This document shows, piece after piece, positions 1 through 8,467 of a DNA stretch of 26,230 nt. The stretch covers positions 1 to 26,230 of the forward strand of contig SKSL01000280.1 of NCBI GenBank assembly GCA_007123015.1, written 5' to 3'. A program made the translations under genes and the position numbers. The notes beneath the pieces are model-generated. The model did not search any database and was not told the origin of the DNA. It saw only the letters and a program-made list of their open reading frames with translations. Source of the DNA: Natronohydrobacter sp. GTDB taxonomy: Bacteria; Pseudomonadota; Alphaproteobacteria; Rhodobacterales; Rhodobacteraceae. Each line of letters begins with the position of its first letter. Position 1 is the stretch's first letter.

Positions 1-119
1 CGGAAGTCACCGAAATACTTGGTGATCGCAGCGGTCAGCGTGGTCTTGCCGTGGTCAACATGGCCAATCGTGCCGATGTTCACATGCGGTTTGTTGCGTT
101 CAAACTTTTGCTTTGCCAT
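1..119 (-). CDS. tuf: Elongation factor Tu, N-terminal fragment
   Basis: EF-Tu is the GTPase that delivers aminoacyl-tRNA to the ribosome. Read from the ATG at 117-119, the minus strand gives MAKQKFERNKPHVNIGTIGH followed by VDHGKTTLTAAITKYFGDF. This is the universal EF-Tu start with the P-loop G1 motif GHVDHGKT. The gene leaves the window at base 1, so only about 39 residues are visible. A GAGGGTG ribosome site lies about 8 bases before the ATG. The gene upstream on the same strand is a lipoprotein and not fusA, so this copy is not in the classical str operon. Many Rhodobacterales carry two tuf copies, and this is probably the stand-alone one (inference). Confidence 0.96.
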   Translation of the reverse strand, partial: MAKQKFERNKPHVNIGTIGHVDHGKTTLTAAITKYFGDF

Positions 120-177
120 TTGTATCGGCACCCTCTGTTAAATCGCCGCAACACGCGGCCTGTGAAGACACGCGCGG

Positions 178-206
178 CATGTATCCAGCTTGCGCGGGAA
201 AATCAA
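178..206 (-). promoter_or_regulatory. Candidate sigma-70 promoter for tuf
   Basis: On the minus strand, TTGATT (201-206) is followed after exactly 17 bases by TACATG (178-183). This would start transcription about 50 bases before the tuf ATG. The -10 match is weak (3 of 6). A separate promoter would make sense because no str-operon gene precedes tuf here, but the call rests on box spacing alone. Confidence 0.3.
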
Positions 207-237
207 GCACGCTTTGGCCAGTGCCAGGCGGGGCCTC

Positions 238-849
238 TCAGCTTTCGGCTGCAGGGTCTGCTTCCGCTTCGCCCGGGACCGCGTCGGCTACGGGGTCGGG
301 CTTTGGCGGGAACCATTCAGGATTCGCAGCCAGCCAGTTTTCGATAGCAAGAACAGCATTTTGCGACAGATTCTGCATCTGTTGTTCCGCCGATTGCGTC
401 AGCCCGGAGCTGACCAGAGTCTCGCCTGACGGGCTTTCCAGCACTGTGATGCGATGCGGGCGCTCATTGACCTTGCCGCCTTCAGCATCGTTCCAGAGTG
501 TCACACCAAGGATCAGCGCCGATTGCGGGGCCGCGACGACAGGAATCCCCGGCATCGCCAGAATATAGCCGTCCACCGAAACACCCAGATGATAGAGCGT
601 ATCCCCATCATAGCGCGAGAACCGCCGACGCATTTCTTCGGTCAGCACTTCTTGCCACTGCTCAGGCTCGACCCGTCGCGAGGCCGGCCCGACAGTGGCA
701 TTGTCCGCCACGACAATAGCATGCGCCAGGAAGAAATCGCCGAGTTCGCCACGTTCTTCGCGCAATTCGCGTCCACTGGCGCAGGCCGACACGGCCAAGG
801 CTGTCAGAATAGCGAGCCCCGCACGCGGGACAGGGATAAACGGGATCAT
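238..849 (-). CDS. Small lipoprotein of unknown function
   Basis: This is a 203-residue predicted lipoprotein. The reading frame extends upstream to 912, but the ATG at 847-849 is preferred. AGAGGTG lies just upstream of it, and the protein then begins with a proper signal peptide (MIPFIPVPRAGLAILTALAV) and the lipobox VSAC with Cys23. The mature part is acidic with mixed alpha/beta character. The C-terminal tail (PKPDPVADAVPGEAEADPAAES) is low-complexity, acidic and proline/alanine-rich. Export followed by lipidation at the membrane is predicted from the lipobox. The gene lies about 70 bases downstream of parC on the same strand and may be read through from it. I do not recognise a domain with a known function. 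It resembles small lineage-specific lipoproteins of Rhodobacterales. Confidence 0.8.
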   Translation of the reverse strand: MIPFIPVPRAGLAILTALAVSACASGRELREERGELGDFFLAHAIVVADNATVGPASRRVEPEQWQEVLTEEMRRRFSRYDGDTLYHLGVSVDGYILAMPGIPVVAAPQSALILGVTLWNDAEGGKVNERPHRITVLESPSGETLVSSGLTQSAEQQMQNLSQNAVLAIENWLAANPEWFPPKPDPVADAVPGEAEADPAAES

Positions 850-918
850 CGTCACCTCTTGACCTGTGGCATGTGCTCTTGCTAGCCGATCGGCCCTGAA
901 AGGGCAAATCACGCCCGT

Positions 919-3222
919 TCAGCCAAAGCGATTGTCGCGCGGAAACCCGCGCGGGGCCATGCGCCCGGAGCTGGCGCGCTTGCCCAGCCATTCGGTCAGA
1001 TCGCCTTCATGCCGCGTCCGGCCAGCCGGGTCTTTCCAGGCCAGCCCTTCGGCCAGAGTGATGGTGGTCAGATCCGACAATCCCCCATCCTTGTAAGATT
1101 GCAACCTGACCCCTTTGCCGCGGCCCATTTCCGGCAGCTCAGACAGCGGAAAGACCAGCAATTTGCGGTTTTCGCCGACAACAGCCAGATGATCGCCTGC
1201 GACCTTGCGGCAGATCAGGGCGCGCACACCGGTCTTGAGGTTCAGGACCTGCTTGCCGCTCCGCGTCTGCGCGATGATCTCATCGCTGGGCACAAGAAAG
1301 CCATCGCCCGCACTGGAGGCCACGACCAGTTTCAGCCCGGGTTGATGCGTGAACAGATCGACGATTTCGGCCTCATTCGGCAAGTCGATCATCAGCCGCA
1401 CAGGTTCGCCCATGCCACGCCCGCCGGGCAGGTTCGCGCCCAGAAGCGTGTAAAAGCGACCATTCGAACCGAAGAGCACGATCTTATCCGTGGTCTCGGC
1501 ATGGAAGGCGAAACGGCCTTCATCGCCATCCTTGAACTTGAACGCCTGATCGAGCGCCAGATGGCCCTTCATCGCCCGGATCCAGCCCATTTTCGAACAG
1601 ACGACCGTGATCGGCTCGCGCTCGATCATGGCTTCCATCGGCACATCCTCGACTTCGCCGGCTTCGGCGAAATCCGTGCGGCGGCGGCCCAGATCAGTGT
1701 TCTTGCCGAAATCGCGCTGCACATCGCGCAGCTGGCTGCCGATGCGCGCCCATTGCAGCTTTTCCGAAGCCAATAAATCTTCGAGCCCCGCGCGCTCTTC
1801 CAGAAGCGCGTCACGCTCTTTGCGCAGTTCCAGCTCTTCCAGCCGCCGCAGACTGCGCAGCCGCATGTTCAGGATCGCTTCCGCCTGCACTTCGGTCAAC
1901 TCGCCCTCGCCCGGCGCGGGGGGCAGATAGTCCTTTTCCGATGTGGCGCGCGGGAATGTGCCGCCCCAGGTTTCGCGCATCAGCGCGTCGCGCGGGGCGT
2001 CGTCATAGCGGATGATGTCGATTACGCGATCAAGGTTCAGGTAGGCAATGATGAAGCCCTCAAGGACTTCCAGCCGGTGGTCGATCTTGGCCAAGCGGTG
2101 GCGCGCGCGACGCTGCAGCACGTCACGGCGATGGTCGAGAAAGGCGCGCAGCACTTCGCGCAGCCCGCAGACGCGCGGGGTCAGCCCGTCGATCAGAACA
2201 TTCATGTTCAGGCTGAAGCGCGTTTCCAGATCGGAATTCTTGAACAGCATCCCCATCAGCAGGTCCGGGTCCACGCTGCGTGATTTGGGTTCCAGAATGA
2301 TGCGGACATCATCGGCGGATTCGTCGCGCACATCGGCCAGGATCGGCACTTTGCGGGTCTGGATCACTTCGGCCAGTTTTTCGATCAGGCGCGATTTCGG
2401 CACCTGATACGGAATTTCGGTGACAACAATCTGCCACTGACCACGGCCCAGATCCTCGATCTGCCAGCGCGCCCGCAGCCGGAACGCACCGCGCCCGGTC
2501 TGATAGGCGGTCAGGATCGCATCGCGGGGTTCCACGACCACGCCGCCAGTGGGGAAATCGGGACCGGGGATCAGCTTGATCAGGTCATCATCGGGCAATT
2601 CAGGATCGGCGATAAGCGCCAGACAGCCCTCAACCAGTTCATCAAGGTTATGCGGCGGGATATTGGTCGCCATGCCGACTGCGATTCCGCTGGCACCATT
2701 GGCCAGAAGATTGGGGAAGGCTGCGGGCAACACCACTGGCTCTTCCAGCGTGCCATCATAATTGGGGCGGAAATCGGCCGCATTCTCGGCCAGCCCTTCG
2801 AGCAGCGCCTCGGCGGCTTTGGTCATGCGCGCCTCAGTATAGCGCGCGGCGGCAGGGTTATCGCCGTCGATATTGCCGAAATTGCCCTGACCATCGACCA
2901 GCGGGTAGCGCACATTGAAATCCTGCGCGAGCCGCGCCATCGCGTCATAGATCGCAGCATCGCCATGGGGATGGTAATTGCCCATCACATCGCCCGTGAT
3001 CTTGGCGGATTTCCGGAAGCCACCATTAGAGGCCAGCTTCAATTCGCGCATCGCAAACAGGATCCGGCGATGCACGGGCTTCAACCCATCGCGCGCATCG
3101 GGCAGTGCGCGATGCATGATGGTCGAAAGCGCATATTGCAAATAGCGTGACCCGAGGGCGCGGCGCAGCGGTTCGGAAACCGGTGCGGTCAGATCAGGGG
3201 TCGCGTCATCATCTTGTGCCAT
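919..3222 (-). CDS. parC: DNA topoisomerase IV subunit A
   Basis: ParC is the DNA-cleaving subunit of topoisomerase IV, which decatenates daughter chromosomes together with ParE. The 767 residues match the usual ParC length. The N-terminal breakage-reunion domain contains LSTIMHRALPDARDGLKPVH, the GDVMGNYHPHGDAAIYDAM quinolone-pocket region and the catalytic tyrosine Tyr128 in AARYTEARM. A beta-pinwheel C-terminal domain follows from about residue 500. The shorter C-terminal domain, lacking a clear GyrA box, and the start MAQDDD...SEPLRRALGSRYLQYALS favour ParC over GyrA. Ala89 sits where E. coli ParC has Ser80, and Asp93 where it has Glu84. A GAGGG lies directly against the ATG. A short GCCCT/AGGGC hairpin (893-905) follows the stop but has no U-tract, so read-through into the lipoprotein gene is possible. 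Confidence 0.96.
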   Translation of the reverse strand: MAQDDDATPDLTAPVSEPLRRALGSRYLQYALSTIMHRALPDARDGLKPVHRRILFAMRELKLASNGGFRKSAKITGDVMGNYHPHGDAAIYDAMARLAQDFNVRYPLVDGQGNFGNIDGDNPAAARYTEARMTKAAEALLEGLAENAADFRPNYDGTLEEPVVLPAAFPNLLANGASGIAVGMATNIPPHNLDELVEGCLALIADPELPDDDLIKLIPGPDFPTGGVVVEPRDAILTAYQTGRGAFRLRARWQIEDLGRGQWQIVVTEIPYQVPKSRLIEKLAEVIQTRKVPILADVRDESADDVRIILEPKSRSVDPDLLMGMLFKNSDLETRFSLNMNVLIDGLTPRVCGLREVLRAFLDHRRDVLQRRARHRLAKIDHRLEVLEGFIIAYLNLDRVIDIIRYDDAPRDALMRETWGGTFPRATSEKDYLPPAPGEGELTEVQAEAILNMRLRSLRRLEELELRKERDALLEERAGLEDLLASEKLQWARIGSQLRDVQRDFGKNTDLGRRRTDFAEAGEVEDVPMEAMIEREPITVVCSKMGWIRAMKGHLALDQAFKFKDGDEGRFAFHAETTDKIVLFGSNGRFYTLLGANLPGGRGMGEPVRLMIDLPNEAEIVDLFTHQPGLKLVVASSAGDGFLVPSDEIIAQTRSGKQVLNLKTGVRALICRKVAGDHLAVVGENRKLLVFPLSELPEMGRGKGVRLQSYKDGGLSDLTTITLAEGLAWKDPAGRTRHEGDLTEWLGKRASSGRMAPRGFPRDNRFG

Positions 3223-3366
3223 CCCTCACGCATAACCCCAGAGATGGGTTTCGTCCAGTGGTGATTGTCACAGCAAGGTGTTGCCGATGCGCATAATCAC
3301 GCTTGCTCAAGCTCGGAATGCGCGCCTAACCTCGCCCCTGTTCTCTCATGCCGAAAGGGTCTGATC

Positions 3367-5217
3367 ATGCGTGTTGTCTCTGTCCTGCTTGGGGCCTGTG
3401 TGGCCCTGCCCGCCTCTGCGCTCGCGGATGTGCAGATCCGGGGCGTCACGCTGTCGACAGCCGGGCTTGCGATGATCGAGGCTGAGGGGCTCTTGAGCGC
3501 CGAAGGGCTGCGCGTGCGTGTGCGTCGCGCGGATATTGACGATTTCCTGAAATCGCTGCGCCTGTCGGACCCGGGCGACGGGGTGCCGATGCTGACATTT
3601 GCAGGTCCGGGCGCAGTGCAGGACAGGTTCGATGCCCTGCCCTTTGGCGCAGATGCGCTGCGTGATCTGGCTGCCCTTGTCGACACGATGATCGGCGCCC
3701 CAGTGCGCGCTGAGCGGCATGGCCGGCAGCTGGAGGGCGCTGTGATGGGCACGCGCGCGATCCCCTGCGCCTCTGGGGCATATGGCGGGTGCACTGCCCT
3801 GACACTCCAAGATGCTGACGGGCAGTTGCGCCAGATCCTTTTGGACGAGGCGTTGGAACTGAGTTTCCTTGACGCGGCCGACCGTGACGCGATCGAGCTG
3901 GGGTTGGAAACCTTGCGCAGGGATGCACGCGCCCGGATGCTGGATTTGCAACTGACCAGCAGCGATGACAGCCCGCGTGATGTCACTCTGGGCTGGCTGC
4001 AACCTGCGCCGATCTGGAAAACCGCGTGGCGCGCGGAAGACGGGCCCGACGGCATGACGCTGACCGGTTGGGCTGTGGTCGAGAATACCACCGGGCAGGA
4101 CTGGGAGGATGTGTCCGTGACGCTCGCAACTGGGGCCACGCGCGCAGTGCAGGCGCAGCTTTATGACCGTGTGCAGCCGCAGCGTGACGCCGCCGCGCCC
4201 CCTGTGCTGGCGGCTCCGATGGCGCGTAGTGCGGATCAGATGATGGACATGGCGATGGAAATCGCCCCCGCCGCAATGGATGAAAGCGCGGCCTTTTCGC
4301 GCTATACATTGTCAACACCTGTCAGCCTGCGGGCCGGTGAAATGATCTCACTGCCATTTCTGCGCGAGACATTGGAAGAGGCGCGACTGACGCTGTATCG
4401 CGGGGGCAGCCTGGATCCACATCCGCTGCTGGCTGTCGAATTCACCAACCCCCTGCCCTTGCGCCTGCCTGCAGGTGTGGTCACAGTATATGAGCGCGGG
4501 CGCGGACATGCGGGCGATGCAATGATGCCCGAACTGGTGCCCGGCGCAGTCGAGATCATCGAATTTGCACGCGACACAGCGCTGCAGGTGCGCGAAGCCG
4601 TTGCTGAAAGCATCCGCGTGGAAACAGCGCGGATCGTTGACGGTGTGCTGGTGACCGAGGACCGGGTCGAACGGCGCAGCACCTACCGGATCGAAGGCGC
4701 ACCGGATCGGGCGACCGTGCTGACCATCGCCCATCCACGACGGGAGGGATGGGAGCTGCTGACCGAAGGCGGGCAGGAAGGGCTGGATACCACGCGCTTC
4801 ACAGTCGATGTGCCCAACAGTGAGATTACCAGCTTTGAGCTGCGCGAGGCGCGGCTGATCGAGCACCGCGTGGCGCTTCTGTCGCTGGATGTCGAGACGC
4901 TGGCTTCTTGGTCGGCGCGGGTTGAGATCGACGAGATCCGCGAGACCTTGGCGACATTACAGGGGTTGCGCGCGCAGGAAGCCAATCTGCGCCGGGAAGT
5001 TGCGCAGCTGGAGGTTCACGAAGACGCCCTGATCGCGGATCAAGCGCGACTGGTCGGACTGATCGTGCAACTTGGCGATGACAGCGCTGCCACCCGGTCG
5101 CGGCGGGCGCGTGTTGATGAAATCGATACGGAAATCGCCGCGACCCGGGCTGAGCGCCGCGCGGCAGAAGCGCGGCTGAGCGCGATTGATCTTGAACTGA
5201 GGGCAGTGTTGCGCTGA
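3367..5217 (+). CDS. Exported DUF4139 domain-containing protein
   Basis: This 616-residue protein starts at the ATG at 3367. That start is chosen over the longer open frame from 3265 because AAGGG lies 7 bases before it and it opens a typical signal peptide (MRVVSVLLGACVALPASALA, cleavage near residue 20). The section from about residue 205 to 410 carries hallmarks of DUF4139: LGWLQPAPIWKTAWRA, then GWAVVENTTGQDWEDVSVTL, and later VEFTNPLPLRLPAGVVTVYE. The last 95 residues or so are heptad-rich (ETLATLQGLRAQEANLRREV onward) and probably form a coiled coil. Many DUF4139 proteins carry the coiled coil nearer the N-terminus. The biochemical function of the family is not established. A periplasmic or envelope location is inferred from the signal peptide. 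The gene is divergent from parC and converges on ubiK. Confidence 0.85.
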   Translation: MRVVSVLLGACVALPASALADVQIRGVTLSTAGLAMIEAEGLLSAEGLRVRVRRADIDDFLKSLRLSDPGDGVPMLTFAGPGAVQDRFDALPFGADALRDLAALVDTMIGAPVRAERHGRQLEGAVMGTRAIPCASGAYGGCTALTLQDADGQLRQILLDEALELSFLDAADRDAIELGLETLRRDARARMLDLQLTSSDDSPRDVTLGWLQPAPIWKTAWRAEDGPDGMTLTGWAVVENTTGQDWEDVSVTLATGATRAVQAQLYDRVQPQRDAAAPPVLAAPMARSADQMMDMAMEIAPAAMDESAAFSRYTLSTPVSLRAGEMISLPFLRETLEEARLTLYRGGSLDPHPLLAVEFTNPLPLRLPAGVVTVYERGRGHAGDAMMPELVPGAVEIIEFARDTALQVREAVAESIRVETARIVDGVLVTEDRVERRSTYRIEGAPDRATVLTIAHPRREGWELLTEGGQEGLDTTRFTVDVPNSEITSFELREARLIEHRVALLSLDVETLASWSARVEIDEIRETLATLQGLRAQEANLRREVAQLEVHEDALIADQARLVGLIVQLGDDSAATRSRRARVDEIDTEIAATRAERRAAEARLSAIDLELRAVLR

Positions 5218-5228
5218 GCGGTGCGTAA

Positions 5229-5249
5229 GGTGCGTGCTGAGCACGCACC
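5229..5249. terminator. Hairpin between convergent genes
   Basis: GGTGCGTG (5229-5236) and CACGCACC (5242-5249) form a perfect 8-bp stem with a 5-base loop, extendable to GTA/TAC across one mismatch. It lies in the 42 bases between the convergent DUF4139 gene and ubiK, where a bidirectional terminator is expected. There is no clear T-tract on either side, so it may instead be a dispersed palindromic repeat. Confidence 0.45.
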
Positions 5250-5259
5250 CTACCCGAAG

Positions 5260-5505
5260 TCACGACCCTTTGGCTTCCAGCGCATCGATCCGCGCTTTCA
5301 GCAGGTCGTTTTCCTCGCGCGCCTTCTGCGCCATGGCACGCACGGCATCAAACTCTTCGCGCGTGACGAAATCGCGATCTGCAAGCCAGCGGTCCATCAT
5401 GCTTTTCATCGCTGTCTCTGCCTCGGTCCGCGCGCCCTGCGCGACCCCCATGGCATTGGTCATCAGTTGCGACACATCATCCAGTAAACGGTTGCGAGTT
5501 TGCAT
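5260..5505 (-). CDS. ubiK: Ubiquinone biosynthesis accessory factor UbiK (BMFP family)
   Basis: UbiK is a small coiled-coil accessory factor that assists the aerobic ubiquinone-biosynthesis complex (with UbiJ in E. coli). The 81-residue product fits the family size. It contains the typical pattern of an N-terminal amphipathic helix (LLDDVSQLMTNAMGVAQGA), a central DRDFVTREEFDAVRAMAQKA segment and a C-terminal leucine-zipper-like helix (REENDLLKARIDALEAKG). The frame stays open upstream to 6219, but that part runs antisense to lgt. The ATG at 5503-5505 has AAAGGGA about 8 bases before it and gives the correct family start. It is divergent from lgt. Confidence 0.9.
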   Translation of the reverse strand: MQTRNRLLDDVSQLMTNAMGVAQGARTEAETAMKSMMDRWLADRDFVTREEFDAVRAMAQKAREENDLLKARIDALEAKGS

Positions 5506-5535
5506 GGGCAGTCCCTTTGCGAAGCGGTTTCCTCT

Positions 5536-5564
5536 TATATGTGACGCTACGCGCGAAATCTCAA
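5536..5564 (-). promoter_or_regulatory. Candidate sigma-70 promoter for ubiK
   Basis: On the minus strand, TTGAGA (5559-5564) and CATATA (5536-5541) are separated by 17 bases. They lie about 30 bases before the ubiK start in the divergent ubiK/lgt spacer. The -10 match is partial, and this rests on spacing and position only. Confidence 0.35.
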
Positions 5565-5625
5565 GGTTGACTTCCCCACACCCCCCGCGCCAGACAGTCG
5601 CAACGCTTGCCAAGGGCCTGTCCGC

Positions 5626-6516
5626 ATGACTCCATTCGCTATCCTTTTCCCTGATCTCAGCCCCGAAATCTTCTCGATCGAGATCGGCAGTTTCAGCTTC
5701 GCGCTGCGCTGGTATGCTCTGGCCTATATCGCGGGTTTCCTGCTGGGCTGGTGGATCATCATGGGTCTGATGAAGCGCCCGGCACTCTGGCCCGCAGAGC
5801 GCGCCCCGATGGCACCCGGAAAGGTCGAGGGGCTTCTGACCTATGTCATTCTGGGGGTCATCCTCGGGGGGCGGTTGGGCTTCGTGCTGTTTTACCAGCC
5901 CGCCTATTATCTGGCGCATCCCAGTGAGATCCTGCGCATCTGGGAAGGTGGCATGTCCTTTCATGGCGGTTTTGCCGGGGTCATTGTCGCCGGGATGATC
6001 TTCTGCCGCCGTCACGCTGTACCGCCCTTGCAGATCGCAGATGCCATGGCCCTGGTTGCCCCCATCGGCATCGGACTGGGCCGCGTCGCGAATTTCATCA
6101 ATGCCGAACTGTGGGGCCGTCCGACATTGCAGCCCTGGGGTGTGGTCTTTCCCGGCCCGCAGGCGCAAGCCTGCCCGTGGGACTGGCCTATGCCCTTCTG
6201 CGCACGCCATCCCACACAACTCTATGAGGCCGCGCTCGAAGGTCTGCTACTCTTCGTGCTGCTCGCATGGCTGGTCTGGCGGCGCGGCTGGTTGAAACAG
6301 CCCGGTGCCATCACTGCGGTCTTTGTTGCAGGCTATGGGCTGGGCCGCTTCCTTGTCGAATTCTTCCGCCAGCCAGATGCGCAATTCGTCACGCTAGCCA
6401 ATCCGATGGGCCATGTGGTCAGCCTTGGACCGCTGGGGCTGACCATGGGGCAGATGCTGTCCCTGCCGATGATCCTTGTCGGGCTGGGGCTGCTTTTCCG
6501 GCGCAGGCGCGCATGA
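5626..6516 (+). CDS. lgt: Prolipoprotein diacylglyceryl transferase
   Basis: Lgt transfers diacylglycerol from phosphatidylglycerol to the lipobox cysteine of prolipoproteins in the inner membrane, the first step of lipoprotein maturation. The 296-residue product is polytopic with about seven hydrophobic segments. It carries the family signatures MSFHGGFAGV (His113), GRVANFINAELWGRPT (Arg153, Asn156) and RHPTQLYEA near residues 194-202. AAGGG lies 8-9 bases before the ATG. The stop overlaps the start of the next gene (ATGA at 6513-6516), indicating translational coupling. Its substrates would include the lipoprotein at 238-849. Confidence 0.97.
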   Translation: MTPFAILFPDLSPEIFSIEIGSFSFALRWYALAYIAGFLLGWWIIMGLMKRPALWPAERAPMAPGKVEGLLTYVILGVILGGRLGFVLFYQPAYYLAHPSEILRIWEGGMSFHGGFAGVIVAGMIFCRRHAVPPLQIADAMALVAPIGIGLGRVANFINAELWGRPTLQPWGVVFPGPQAQACPWDWPMPFCARHPTQLYEAALEGLLLFVLLAWLVWRRGWLKQPGAITAVFVAGYGLGRFLVEFFRQPDAQFVTLANPMGHVVSLGPLGLTMGQMLSLPMILVGLGLLFRRRRA

Positions 6517-7574
6517 GTGCATTGCGCGATATCCTGCAGCGCCGGATCGCGCTTGAGGGGCCCATGAGCGTGGCCGAATACATGACGCTTTGCCTGCTGC
6601 ACCCGGAACATGGCTATTACATCACTCAGGACCCCCTGGGCCATAAAGGCGATTTCACCACCGCCCCTGAAATCAGCCAGATGTTCGGCGAGTTGCTGGG
6701 CCTGTGGTGCGCGCAGGTCTGGATGGATCAGGGCCGTCCTGCGCCATTCACTCTGGCCGAACTCGGCCCCGGGCGCGGCACGCTGATGGCGGATTTGCTG
6801 CGCGCCACGCGTCAGGTGCCGGGATTTCACGCAGCGCTGCGGCTGCATCTGGTTGAAGCCTCGCCTGTGCTGCGCGCAGCACAAGCCGAGCGCCTGGCAC
6901 AGGTTGCGCCTGTCTTCCATGACAGCGTCACCGATCTGCCTGATCAGCCCCTGTTCCTGATCGCCAATGAATTTTTCGATGCCCTGCCCGTGCGCCAGTT
7001 CCAGCGCAAGGGCACAGGCTGGGCCGAGCGCATGATCGGGTTGCGTGATGGGGAGCTTGCCATCGGGCTGGGCCAGCCTGCGCCGCTGACTGCGCTGGCG
7101 CACCGGCTGGAAGACACGACCGAAGACCAGATCGTCGAGACCTGCGCCCCGGCCCGCGCTGTGATGGAAGCCATGGCTGCGCGCATTGGTACATATGGCG
7201 GCGCAGCGCTGATCGTTGATTATGGTGACTGGCGCAGCCGGGGCGATACGCTGCAAGCGCTGCGCCGGCATGCGTATGACGACCCGCTTGCCCATCCCGG
7301 CGCGGCTGATTTGACGGCGCATGTCGATTTCGAAGCGCTCGCCGAAGCCGCAGCCCCCTTGCGCGCGGCGCCGCTGACCCCGCAAGGCGTGTTTCTGGAC
7401 CAGCTTGGGCTGGCTGTTCGCGCCAAGATGCTTGCCCAAGCACTGACCGGAGCGGCGCTCGAAAACCATCTGGCTGCATATCGGCGCTTGACGCATCCTC
7501 AGGAAATGGGACAGTTGTTCAAGGTTCTTGGCCTTGCGCCAGATCAGACCCCAGAGCTGCCCGGATTCACGTGA
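6513..7574 (+). CDS. Class I SAM-dependent methyltransferase, MidA/NDUFAF7 family
   Basis: This is a 353-residue member of the MidA/NDUFAF7 (formerly DUF185) protein arginine methyltransferase family. The mitochondrial relative methylates an arginine of the NDUFS2 subunit during complex I assembly. Visible motifs are GPMSVAEYM, HPEHGYY, GHKGDFTTAPEISQMFGE and the SAM-binding glycine motif LAELGPGRGTLMADLLR (about residues 81-97). IANEFFDALPVRQF and IVDYGDW follow. The ATG at 6513 overlaps the lgt stop. The longer upstream frame only shadows lgt. The gene ends in a TGATG overlap with pgeF. A bacterial role in complex I assembly is likely but inferred from the family. Confidence 0.92.
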   Translation: MSALRDILQRRIALEGPMSVAEYMTLCLLHPEHGYYITQDPLGHKGDFTTAPEISQMFGELLGLWCAQVWMDQGRPAPFTLAELGPGRGTLMADLLRATRQVPGFHAALRLHLVEASPVLRAAQAERLAQVAPVFHDSVTDLPDQPLFLIANEFFDALPVRQFQRKGTGWAERMIGLRDGELAIGLGQPAPLTALAHRLEDTTEDQIVETCAPARAVMEAMAARIGTYGGAALIVDYGDWRSRGDTLQALRRHAYDDPLAHPGAADLTAHVDFEALAEAAAPLRAAPLTPQGVFLDQLGLAVRAKMLAQALTGAALENHLAAYRRLTHPQEMGQLFKVLGLAPDQTPELPGFT

Positions 7575-8338
7575 TGACCCTCGAGATCCTGACCGCTGAT
7601 ACTCTGTTTCCCCTGCGTCATGGGTTCTTTACCCGGCGCGGCGGAGCGTCTTCGGGGATTTTCAGCGGTCTGAATTGCGGTCCGGGCTCTTCAGACCAAT
7701 CAGACACTGTCCGCATGAACCGCGCGCGCGTGGCAAATGCGATGGAGGTCGCCCCGGAGGCGCTGATCACTGTGCATCAGACTCATTCGTCAGATGTGAT
7801 CACGCTTGACGCTCCGCTTTCGATAGAAGCCCCGCGCCCGGAAGCAGATGCCATGGTCACGGATCGGCCCGGGCTTGCCTTGGCGATTCTGACGGCGGAT
7901 TGTCAGCCCGTGCTCTTTGCTGATCCTGATGCAGGTGTGATCGGGGCGGCGCATGCAGGCTGGCGCGGCGCGCTTGGGGGCGTGCTGGAAAACACGATTG
8001 ACGCCATGGAAGCCCTTGGTGCCGCGCGCGCGCGCATCCGCGCTGTGATCGGTCCCTGCATCAGCCAGAGCGCGTATGAGGTCGGGCAGGAGTTCATTGA
8101 AACCTTCATGGATGAAGACCCCGATCATGCGCGATTTTTCGTCAATGGAACAGGCGACAAATACCAGTTTGATCTGGTCGGGTTTGGCCTGAACCGGCTG
8201 CGCGGTGCTGGTATTTCGCAGGCGCAGTGGATCGGTGCCTGCACCTATGCTGATCCTGACCGCTTCTATTCCTATCGCCGGTCCGTCCACCAGCACGAAG
8301 TCGATTACGGGCGGCTGATCTCGGTGATCCGGCTTTGA
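7574..8338 (+). CDS. pgeF: Peptidoglycan editing factor PgeF (YfiH/laccase-domain family)
   Basis: PgeF family proteins have a single-domain multicopper-oxidase-like fold and, in E. coli, prevent misincorporation of L-serine into peptidoglycan stems. Older annotation calls them polyphenol oxidase or laccase-domain protein. The 254 residues contain the conserved metal ligands in VHQTHS (His71), TADCQPV (Cys110) and AAHAGWRG (His127), then GPCISQSAYEVG and the C-terminal CTYADPDRFYSYRR. The ATG at 7574 overlaps the upstream TGA as TGATG. A GTG one codon earlier (7571) is possible but less likely. It is the last gene of the coupled lgt-midA-pgeF run. Confidence 0.94.
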   Translation: MTLEILTADTLFPLRHGFFTRRGGASSGIFSGLNCGPGSSDQSDTVRMNRARVANAMEVAPEALITVHQTHSSDVITLDAPLSIEAPRPEADAMVTDRPGLALAILTADCQPVLFADPDAGVIGAAHAGWRGALGGVLENTIDAMEALGAARARIRAVIGPCISQSAYEVGQEFIETFMDEDPDHARFFVNGTGDKYQFDLVGFGLNRLRGAGISQAQWIGACTYADPDRFYSYRRSVHQHEVDYGRLISVIRL

Positions 8339-8467
8339 CACCGGACCTGCGGCTGCCCGATTCCTTCATGAAAACACCGTCTAATTGCTGAGATTTCGAC
8401 GCAGTCCTGCCCGATTGTTCCATACAGTCTGAAGTTACCGCATAGCCCGGAAACAGGAAGGATCACC

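Noticed and set aside
5506..6219. Long upstream extension of the ubiK frame on the minus strand (total 319 codons)
   Set aside because: It runs antisense through lgt, which has clear family motifs. UbiK has a proper ATG and ribosome site at 5505 and the normal family length of about 80 residues.
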